12,650 nt of DNA from Chthonomonas sp. UBA2387 (GTDB lineage: Bacteria; Armatimonadota; Fimbriimonadia; Fimbriimonadales; Fimbriimonadaceae): positions 29,700 to 42,349 of the forward strand of contig DDSP01000074.1 of NCBI GenBank assembly GCA_002343445.1. Reading direction: 5' to 3'. Numbering within the stretch: the first letter of the stretch is position 1; the number at the start of each line of letters is the position of its first letter. The notes under the pieces were generated by a model that ran no database searches, was not told where the DNA came from, and saw nothing but the letters and a program-made list of their open reading frames with translations. The position numbers and the translations under genes were made by a program. Below, one piece after another: positions 7,487 through 12,650 of the stretch.

Positions 7487-9229
7487 TTGAAGCGTCTCAC
7501 CGCCTTTCTCGACCCACGCATCCTGGATGGCATCCGGGCGCAACGTCGGGACATCGTCAAGGGCCTCATCTGCTCGGCCATCGGCGCCGGTCTGCTTACG
7601 GTCACGGCGCTGCTCATCAAGGGCACGCTCGAAGCGGTCGAGAAGGACGACACCGTAGCCCTAGCCCGGCTGAGCCTGGCCGTTCTGGGCCTCTTCGGCG
7701 TCAAGTACTTCTGCACGCGAGGTCAGATGGTGTATCTCGGCCGGGCCACCACGCGTTTGGCGGCCGACCTGCGGCGGCGGCTCTTCGACAAGCTCCAGCG
7801 GCTGCCCATCAGCTACTTCAGCACCAAGCGTACGGGTGCGATCCAGAGCGTGTTGACCAACGACGTCAACGTGTACCAAAACGCGGTGGGTGCGGTGCGC
7901 GACGTGATCGACGGGCCGATCAAGGTCATCGGCGGGTTCGTCACGATCTTCTCGATCCAGTGGCAGCTTTCGCTCATCTCGCTGGCCCTGATCCCCGGTA
8001 TGGCCATCCTGCTGCAACGCAATGCCCGAAAGATGCGCAAGGCACAGACCGACGTCCAGGAGGACCTCAGCAGCGTTCTGGCCGTCACGCAAGAACAGAT
8101 CCAGGGGGTGCGAGTGATCAAGGCGTTTGGCGCAGAGAAGGCGGCGACGGACCTCTATGGCTCGCTGATCGAGCGCGCGTTCCGGAGCCAGCTGCGCGCC
8201 ATCAAGGTGACGGCCAGCCTGAAGCCTGCGGTCGAACTGCTGGGCGCGTTCGCGTTGGCGATCACCGTGTACGTGTGCGGCTATCTGGTGCAGGCGGGAG
8301 CGCTGAACGTGGCCCAGCTTGGCGCGTTCGTGTACGCCTTGGACGTGATCAACCAAGGTTTCAAGAACCTCGGCTCGCTGAACCAGACATTCGCCCAGGT
8401 GCGTGCCGCGACGGACCGCATCCACGAAGAGATCCTCGACGCCCCGGAGGCGCAAAGCGATGCGCCAGGCGCGAAACCTCTGGCCGTTCGACAGGGGCGC
8501 ATCGAGTTCGAGAACGTCGGCTTCGTCTATCCCGACGGAACACGGGCGCTCGAGTCCGTCAGCTTCGTCATCGAGCCGGGCACGAGCTTGGCGTTGGTCG
8601 GGCCCAGCGGGGCGGGCAAGAGCACCATCGCCGACCTGCTGCTGCGCTTCTACGACCCCAGCGAGGGGCGGATTCTCGTGGACGGGCAGGACATCCGCGA
8701 ATCCAGCGTGGCCTCGCTCCGGCAGTTGATCGGTGTCGTGCCGCAACAAACGTTCCTCTTCGCGGGGACCATTTCAGAGAACATTCGGCTCGGCAAGCCC
8801 GACGCGACGGACGAGGAAGTGCGCGAGGCCGCCCGAGCCGCCCATGCCGCCGATTTCGTGGAGCGGATGCCCGAACGGTACGAGACCGAGTTGGCCGAGC
8901 GGGGCGTCCGCGTGAGCGGCGGCGAGATGCAGCGTCTCGCCATTGCCAGAGCCCTGGTGCGCCGCCCGACGATCCTGCTGCTTGACGAAGCCACCAGCAA
9001 CCTCGACCCCGTGAGCGAGAAGCTGGTGCAGAAGGCGCTGGAGGAGATCATGGAGGGCCGGACGTCGCTGTTCATCGCCCACCGCTTGTCCACCGCCGCG
9101 CGCGCCGACCGCATCCTGGTGCTGTCGCACGGAACGGTGGTCGAATCCGGCTCGCACGCGGAGCTGATGGAATCGGGCGGCGCCTACGCGGGCATGTACC
9201 GCGCGTTCTCCAGCGGCGTCTTGGGGTGA
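7487..9229 (+). CDS. MsbA-type ABC exporter (fused membrane and ATPase domains)
   Basis: This protein has 580 residues, the normal length for a half-size ABC exporter that works as a dimer. Residues 1-330 form the transmembrane domain with six expected helices (clear ones near 24-46, 60-76, 145-180 and 250-275). The ATPase domain has an A-loop Tyr in GFVYPDGT, Walker A GPSGAGKST (372-380), Q-loop VVPQQTFLFAGTISENI, signature VSGGE (476-480), Walker B ILLLDE (496-501) and the H-loop His532. MsbA-like proteins flip lipids or lipid-linked glycans, and others export drugs or peptides. The glycosyltransferase and methyltransferase upstream fit a lipid substrate, but this is inference. The only sensible start is the TTG at 7487, 13 nt after the preceding stop. 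The next in-frame ATG would remove the first helices. Confidence 0.87.
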   Translation: MKRLTAFLDPRILDGIRAQRRDIVKGLICSAIGAGLLTVTALLIKGTLEAVEKDDTVALARLSLAVLGLFGVKYFCTRGQMVYLGRATTRLAADLRRRLFDKLQRLPISYFSTKRTGAIQSVLTNDVNVYQNAVGAVRDVIDGPIKVIGGFVTIFSIQWQLSLISLALIPGMAILLQRNARKMRKAQTDVQEDLSSVLAVTQEQIQGVRVIKAFGAEKAATDLYGSLIERAFRSQLRAIKVTASLKPAVELLGAFALAITVYVCGYLVQAGALNVAQLGAFVYALDVINQGFKNLGSLNQTFAQVRAATDRIHEEILDAPEAQSDAPGAKPLAVRQGRIEFENVGFVYPDGTRALESVSFVIEPGTSLALVGPSGAGKSTIADLLLRFYDPSEGRILVDGQDIRESSVASLRQLIGVVPQQTFLFAGTISENIRLGKPDATDEEVREAARAAHAADFVERMPERYETELAERGVRVSGGEMQRLAIARALVRRPTILLLDEATSNLDPVSEKLVQKALEEIMEGRTSLFIAHRLSTAARADRILVLSHGTVVESGSHAELMESGGAYAGMYRAFSSGVLG

Positions 9230-9261
9230 TGTCGATCGCGGCCGGCCGAACGGACCCCGCT

Positions 9262-9322
9262 TGGAGGGGCACGCTCCGTCGTGCCCTTAGGCCACAAGGA
9301 CCCGACCGAGCGGGTCCCTCCA
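9262..9322. repeat. Palindromic intergenic element, copy 2 (REP-like, full form)
   Basis: This 61-bp element has three nested palindromes. The outer arms are TGGAGGG (9262-9268) and CCCTCCA (9316-9322). The left hairpin is GGGCACG (9267-9273) with CGTGCCC (9280-9286). The right hairpin is GGACCCG (9298-9304) with CGGGTCC (9311-9317). Both inner loops are 6 nt. It shares 25 bp and then 10 bp with the copy at 1578. It lies between the ABC exporter and the MBL gene and has no T-tract, so a simple terminator does not explain it. Confidence 0.78.
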
Positions 9323-9348
9323 GACAAGCCCGGTTTGCGCTTGATCAT

Positions 9349-9355
9349 GTAGACT
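9349..9355 (+). promoter_or_regulatory. Putative -10 box (GTAGACT) of the MBL gene
   Basis: GTAGACT ends 9 nt before the ATG at 9365. The stretch between them is AT-rich (TATCTATAC) with no Shine-Dalgarno, again suggesting a near-leaderless transcript. Confidence 0.45.
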
Positions 9356-9364
9356 TATCTATAC

Positions 9365-10243
9365 ATGACGCGAGCGCTGAACCGGGTGGCGAAGCGCGTA
9401 GCCATCCTCGTCGGCTGCGCGGGGTTCGTCGCGCTTGGCGTCTTCGCCGAACGCAGCGAGCCGAATCCGGAGCCCCGAATCGCGTTCCTCTCGGTCGGGC
9501 AGGGCGATTGCACGGTGGTCGTTGCCGAGTCTCGGACCATCTTGATCGACGCCGGTCCGGCGAACGAGCGGACCAACGGGGCCGCCCGGTTCGTCGTCCC
9601 GGCCCTGTACGGCATGGGTGTGAAGACGCTCGATCTGGTGCTGATCACCCACCCCGACGCCGACCACATGGGCGGGCTGGCCGCTCTGGCACGACGGTTC
9701 AAAATCGGCAAAGTGGGCCTCGGGGCGAGGTTCGCCGACCACCCCGTCGCGAGGCAGTTCCTGAACGAAGCCGGCATCGCTCCCGAGCAGATGTGGTGGA
9801 TCAACGGCGAGCACGAGGCGACGGCCGAGCCCTTCAAGGTCCGCGTCCGCGACGCTGCGCCCGCCGACGCCGACGACAACGACGGTTCCCTCTTCGTGCA
9901 CGTTCAAGCGGGCAAGGGCTCGGCGTTGCTCACCGGCGACGCCTCGATCGAAATGGAGGGCTTGGTGCCGCCCTCGTGGAAGGCGCAGGTGCTCCACGCA
10001 GGCCATCACGGAAGCCGAACCTCGACCGGCGACGCCCTGCTTGACCGCGTGCGACCCCAGATCGTCGTGGTGAGTTGCGGGCGGGACAACGCGTACGGCC
10101 ACCCCCACAACGAGGTCCTCGACCGGCTGCGCAAGCGCCGCATCAGCGTCCTGAGAACCGATCGTCAGGGCCACATCGAGTTCCGGCCAGGGCCCGATGG
10201 GCTGGACAAAGTGGCGGCGACGCGAACCTGGAGGGACCGCTGA
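9365..10243 (+). CDS. ComEC/Rec2-like metallo-beta-lactamase-fold protein with N-terminal anchor
   Basis: This 292-residue protein carries the MBL domain found at the C-terminus of the competence channel ComEC, but without the channel. An N-terminal hydrophobic segment (about 11-28) would anchor it or export it. Motifs are FLSVGQGDCTVV (41-52), LIDAGP (60-65), ITHPDADHMGG (94-104, with H96, D98, D100, H101), LTGD (189-192), HAGHHGSRTS (211-220) and SCGRDNAYGHPH (237-248). These supply the usual metal ligands of the family. ComEC MBL domains are thought to be nucleases acting on incoming DNA. Stand-alone homologues are common and mostly uncharacterised, so the substrate is not known here. No competence gene adjoins it. 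The nucleoside-hydrolase gene downstream is 22 bp away and probably co-transcribed. Confidence 0.85.
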   Translation: MTRALNRVAKRVAILVGCAGFVALGVFAERSEPNPEPRIAFLSVGQGDCTVVVAESRTILIDAGPANERTNGAARFVVPALYGMGVKTLDLVLITHPDADHMGGLAALARRFKIGKVGLGARFADHPVARQFLNEAGIAPEQMWWINGEHEATAEPFKVRVRDAAPADADDNDGSLFVHVQAGKGSALLTGDASIEMEGLVPPSWKAQVLHAGHHGSRTSTGDALLDRVRPQIVVVSCGRDNAYGHPHNEVLDRLRKRRISVLRTDRQGHIEFRPGPDGLDKVAATRTWRDR

Positions 10244-10265
10244 CCTCGGCAGCGAATCTTTGGGC

Positions 10266-11156
10266 GTGCAATCCCCAAACGGCTCGCTCGAAACGCTTCT
10301 GACGTCCCCTCGCCCGTGGCGTCTGGTCGTGGACTCGGACTGCGACAACGAAGTGGACGACCCGTTCGCGATCGCCCATGCGTTACTCTCGCCCGACCGT
10401 GTGCGGGTCGAAGCACTGACCTCGGCCCACTACTGCAACGAGCGGGCCGCCACGAGCGAACTAGGGCTGCGCAAGAGCCATGAAGCCATCGACGTGCTTC
10501 TGGACGCGATGGAACTCACGGGAAAGGTGCCGGTTGCGATGGGCGCCCCCGGACCGATGGCGGCCAGCCAAAGGCCCCGCGAGAGCGACGCCAGCCGGCT
10601 GATCACCGACCTGGCCCTGAATGGCGAAGGGCCGCTGATCGTGGCGTCCATCGGAGCGGCGACCAACGTGGCTTCGGCCATTGCCGCACGTCCCGAAATC
10701 GCCGAACGTCTCGTCGTCGTGTGGTTGGGAGGTCACGCGTTGGATTGGCCGGATGCGCAGGAGTTCAACTTGATGGGCGACCCCGTCGCCGCCCAACGCC
10801 TTCTCGATGGACCCGCCCCTTTGGTCTTGGTGCCGGCGCTCGGCGTCTCCTCGCACATGTTGGTCTCGCTGGCCCAGTTGCGGCAGGACATGCCGGCCAC
10901 GGCTTTAGGCCGACACTTGGCCGCCCTGGTGGCCGACCAGTACGGCGACCGGGGCAGGGGCTACGCCAAGGAGATTTGGGACATGGCGGCAACGGGTTGG
11001 GCGATCCAACCCGATTGGGTGCCCACCAAAGCGATTCCGAGCCCGATTCTGCGAAACGGGGTCTTCCTGCACGATGCCGACAGGCACACGGTGTGGATGG
11101 CACGCTGGTGCTCGCGCAACGCCATCTTCGGCGACTTCTTCTCCAAGATGGCCTGA
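10266..11156 (+). CDS. Inosine/uridine-preferring nucleoside hydrolase family protein
   Basis: Nucleoside hydrolases cleave the N-glycosidic bond of ribonucleosides using a calcium held by an N-terminal aspartate cluster. From GTG 10266 the protein has 296 residues, near the usual 300-330. The cluster reads VVDSDCDNEVDDPFAIAHAL (D23, D25, N28, E29, D31, D32). This is the NExDD variant rather than the DTDPGxDD of classical enzymes. SIGAATNVASAIAARPEIAE and VVWLGG match the 'GPLTNlA...P.i...i..MGG' region, and FLHDADRHTVW near the end supplies the late Asp. The start is uncertain: GTG 10266, TTG 10260 or ATG 10197 (which would overlap the preceding gene by 47 bp). None has a good ribosome site. 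The NExDD variant may act on other ribosides, so the substrate is left open. Confidence 0.8.
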   Translation: MQSPNGSLETLLTSPRPWRLVVDSDCDNEVDDPFAIAHALLSPDRVRVEALTSAHYCNERAATSELGLRKSHEAIDVLLDAMELTGKVPVAMGAPGPMAASQRPRESDASRLITDLALNGEGPLIVASIGAATNVASAIAARPEIAERLVVVWLGGHALDWPDAQEFNLMGDPVAAQRLLDGPAPLVLVPALGVSSHMLVSLAQLRQDMPATALGRHLAALVADQYGDRGRGYAKEIWDMAATGWAIQPDWVPTKAIPSPILRNGVFLHDADRHTVWMARWCSRNAIFGDFFSKMA

Positions 11157-11207
11157 TCGCCTGGGAGATCGGGCCGAGGGTGTAGGCGATCATCGGTCAA
11201 CGCCACA

Positions 11208-11239
11208 CCGTCCCCTCCCGGCTCTTGGGGAGGGGACGG
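11208..11239. terminator. Strong hairpin between convergent genes
   Basis: A perfect 12-bp inverted repeat (CCGTCCCCTCCC at 11208-11219, its complement at 11228-11239) encloses an 8-nt loop. It lies 51 nt after the nucleoside-hydrolase stop and 19 nt after the PEP-CTERM stop on the other strand, the right place for a bidirectional terminator. There is no T-run on either side, so it may instead be a dispersed intergenic repeat. Only one copy is in the window. Confidence 0.6.
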
Positions 11240-11258
11240 CGAGATGGTGCAGAACCGC

Positions 11259-12098
11259 TTAGGCGGATTTGCGTCGCTTGCGAAGGAGGGCCAGCACGCC
11301 CAGTGTCATCACGCTCATCGTGGCGGGTTCGGGAACGGGATCGCCGGCCACGCCGAGCGCCGCCGCTTCCGTATCGCCCAAGGGTCCGTCGAAGAAGCCA
11401 AGGGCGCTGATGCGGCCCGGTGTCCAGTCGCCGTCGTTGTCGCCCAAGACGTCCAGGTGATCGGCCGCTGGGTCGCCGTCGTTGTAGGTGTACATGGAGA
11501 GGCCCGAATCCAGACCGCCGGTCACAACCGTGTTCTGCAGCACGCCATCCACATAGAAGCGGGCCGTCAGCGCCGTGAGGTCGACCGAGAGGATCACACG
11601 GTTCCAGCGGTTCGCGTAGTACTTGCCCGCATACACGCCGCCTCGTCCGAGCGTTCCGTACACTCCGCCGGCGTCTTCGCCTGACCACTGGATCCACATA
11701 TCGCCGTCGTTGCCTTGGTCCGTGGTTGTGTTGAAGAAGCTGGCCCAGCCGCTGGTGTCGCCTGAGGACTTGGTGTGCATCACGTCCATCAACACGCTGT
11801 AGCGGTTGACGTACGCGCCGCCCCCGTTCGCGCCGATGCCATGCCACGCGCGGAAGAAATCGGGTCCGGCGAACACGGCCACCTGCTTGCTCACGGCGTT
11901 CACCGTGTCCATCATGAAGTTGGGCGTGGTCGAAGACGTGGGAGAGCCGCCCGTCCTCGCCTCAAGGGGCTGGACGTTGGGCGGGTTGTTGTCCACATAG
12001 GGGTTCAAGGTGCCGTTGAAGTCGAACGCGCTGACCAAGGTCTGCCCGAACGAAGCCGTCGAGATGCCGAAAACGGCGATCATCGCGAGTTGTCTCAT
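11259..12098 (-). CDS. PEP-CTERM sorted surface protein with LamG/concanavalin-like domain
   Basis: This secreted protein has 279 residues. A signal peptide spans about 1-18 (ends ASFGQ). Its body resembles the LamG/concanavalin A-like jelly roll: FDFNGTLN near the start, then WNRVILSVDLTALTARFYVDG, a typical LamG strand pair. Asp/Gly-rich turns follow (YNDGDPAADHLDVLGDNDGD). The tail is a PEP-CTERM signal: VPEP at 255-258, a hydrophobic stretch, then RKRRK at 273-277. In the family such tails are cut by an exosortase and the protein goes to the surface or extracellular matrix. No exosortase is in the window. GGAGG with 5-nt spacing supports the ATG. A TTGACA/TATATC promoter and an inverted repeat lie upstream. 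The ligand is unknown; carbohydrate or matrix binding is a guess from the fold. Confidence 0.85.
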   Translation of the reverse strand: MRQLAMIAVFGISTASFGQTLVSAFDFNGTLNPYVDNNPPNVQPLEARTGGSPTSSTTPNFMMDTVNAVSKQVAVFAGPDFFRAWHGIGANGGGAYVNRYSVLMDVMHTKSSGDTSGWASFFNTTTDQGNDGDMWIQWSGEDAGGVYGTLGRGGVYAGKYYANRWNRVILSVDLTALTARFYVDGVLQNTVVTGGLDSGLSMYTYNDGDPAADHLDVLGDNDGDWTPGRISALGFFDGPLGDTEAAALGVAGDPVPEPATMSVMTLGVLALLRKRRKSA

Positions 12099-12141
12099 TC
12101 CTACCTCCGAAGGCTCTGTCGGCCTTCCTCAACATGACTTT

Positions 12142-12167
12142 GACCCAGTGATTGTCAACGCTGGGTC
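12142..12167. promoter_or_regulatory. Inverted repeat in the leader of the PEP-CTERM gene
   Basis: GACCCAG (12142-12148) and CTGGGTC (12161-12167) form a 7-bp inverted repeat with a 12-nt spacer. It lies just downstream of the predicted start point from the 12180-12208 promoter and about 44 nt before the start codon. It could be an operator or a leader hairpin. Confidence 0.35.
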
Positions 12168-12179
12168 GAGAATGTCTCT

Positions 12180-12208
12180 GATATAGACCCCCGGGCCCTG
12201 TTTGTCAA
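12180..12208 (-). promoter_or_regulatory. Sigma-70-like promoter of the PEP-CTERM gene
   Basis: On the minus strand a perfect TTGACA (12203-12208) is followed after 17 bp by TATATC (12180-12185). This is the only place in the window with a consensus -35 and standard spacing. It predicts a leader of about 75 nt. Confidence 0.6.
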
Positions 12209-12252
12209 GGCCCCTTGGGTCCCGCCGAGAGAGGGCATAATGAGGGTTCCCG

Positions 12253-12650
12253 GTGTCCTTCTCCAGCGAATTCGCGCCAAAGTCCTGGTCGGCGCTCAAG
12301 GATTATTCGTTGGCCAAGTTCGCCTCCGATGCCGTCGCCGGTGTGACGGTGGGCTTGGTCGCTCTGCCGCTCGCGATGGCCTTCGCCATTTCCTCGGGTG
12401 TTTCGCCGCAAGCGGGCATCTATTGCGCCATCGTCGCCGGGTTCCTCATCTCGGCCCTGGGCGGCTCGATGGTCCAGATCGGCGGGCCGACCGGCGCGTT
12501 CGTCGTGGTCGTGGCCGGAATCGTGACCGCTCACGGCGTCGAGGGGCTGTTCATGTGCACGCTGATGGCGGGCGTGTTGATCGCCCTGCTCGGCCTCACG
12601 GGACTCGGCTCGGCGGTCAAGTTCATCCCGCGCCCGGTCGTCATCGGCTC
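12253..12650 (+). CDS. SulP-family anion transporter, N-terminal part
   Basis: The reading frame starts at GTG 12253, with GAGGG ending 6 nt upstream, and runs off the right edge after 132 codons. After a short cytoplasmic start (VSFSSEFAPKSWSALKDYS) come the SulP hallmarks: DAVAGVTVGLVALPLAMAFA, then GVSPQAGIYCAIVAGFLISA and GGSMVQIGGPTGAFVVVVAG. This opening of helices is shared by bacterial sulfate, bicarbonate and dicarboxylate carriers (SLC26/SulP). Anion choice cannot be told from this part, and any C-terminal STAS or carbonic anhydrase domain lies outside. It is divergent from the PEP-CTERM gene, with the promoter region between them. Confidence 0.9.
   Translation, partial: MSFSSEFAPKSWSALKDYSLAKFASDAVAGVTVGLVALPLAMAFAISSGVSPQAGIYCAIVAGFLISALGGSMVQIGGPTGAFVVVVAGIVTAHGVEGLFMCTLMAGVLIALLGLTGLGSAVKFIPRPVVIG

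Noticed and set aside
7661..8749. Long minus-strand open frame opposite the ABC exporter
   Set aside because: Composition is His/Arg/Asp-rich and motif-free, while the plus strand encodes an intact exporter.
9240..9249. Perfect 10-bp palindrome CGGCCGGCCG
   Set aside because: Too short and of a composition common by chance in this GC-rich sequence; no second copy seen.
12130..12158. Second TTGACA (12153-12158, minus) as a promoter for the PEP-CTERM gene
   Set aside because: The hexamer 17 bp downstream is ATGTTG, a poor -10, and the TTGACA lies in the loop of the inverted repeat.
12236..12241. CATAAT as a -10 box for the SulP gene
   Set aside because: A start point from it would fall at or after the GAGGG ribosome site (12242-12246), leaving that site out of the mRNA, and no -35 is visible at the right distance.

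Overview
The window is a gene-dense, GC-rich bacterial chromosome segment with about twelve genes. Three things together suggest the Armatimonadota, most likely the Fimbriimonadales: a PEP-CTERM sorting tail of the VPEPATM...RKRRK type, an MqnA enzyme of the futalosine menaquinone route, and genes starting very close to TAnACT-like -10 boxes. This placement is inference from family habits. No rRNA or other marker in the window fixes it.

Layout. The left edge (2-148, +) is the end of an HtrA-type PDZ domain. Next comes a von Willebrand factor A protein (195-1571, +) whose two tails carry six short [KR]T motifs. A copy of a palindromic intergenic element separates it from a converging minus-strand group. 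That group, read right to left, is a YHS-domain lipoprotein (4592-4257), gyrB (4139-2097) and a GAF protein resembling free methionine-R-sulfoxide reductase (2086-1637). Divergent from it, a plus-strand cluster runs from 4664 or 4625 to 9229. It contains an ALG5-like glycosyltransferase, a SAM methyltransferase, mqnA, a Doc/Fic-like protein without its catalytic residues, and an MsbA-type ABC exporter.

A second copy of the palindromic element follows (9262-9322). Then come a membrane-anchored ComEC-like metallo-beta-lactamase protein and a nucleoside-hydrolase family protein. A strong hairpin lies between the latter and a convergent PEP-CTERM surface protein with a LamG-like fold. Divergent from that gene, the start of a SulP anion transporter runs off the right edge.

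How the genes fit together. The glycosyltransferase, methyltransferase and mqnA are translationally packed (1-bp gap, then a 4-bp GTGA overlap), so they are probably co-transcribed. The first two suggest polyprenyl-phosphate sugar or cell-envelope work, and mqnA is a respiratory-quinone enzyme. gyrB and the GAF gene are 10 bp apart and form a second likely operon.

No CRISPR array, tRNA, rRNA, transposase or prophage gene is visible. The points most worth following are the degenerate Doc/Fic protein, the Thr-motif tails of the VWA protein, the repeated palindromic element, and a recurrent GTAnACT box, three copies of which sit 9-10 nt before a start codon.
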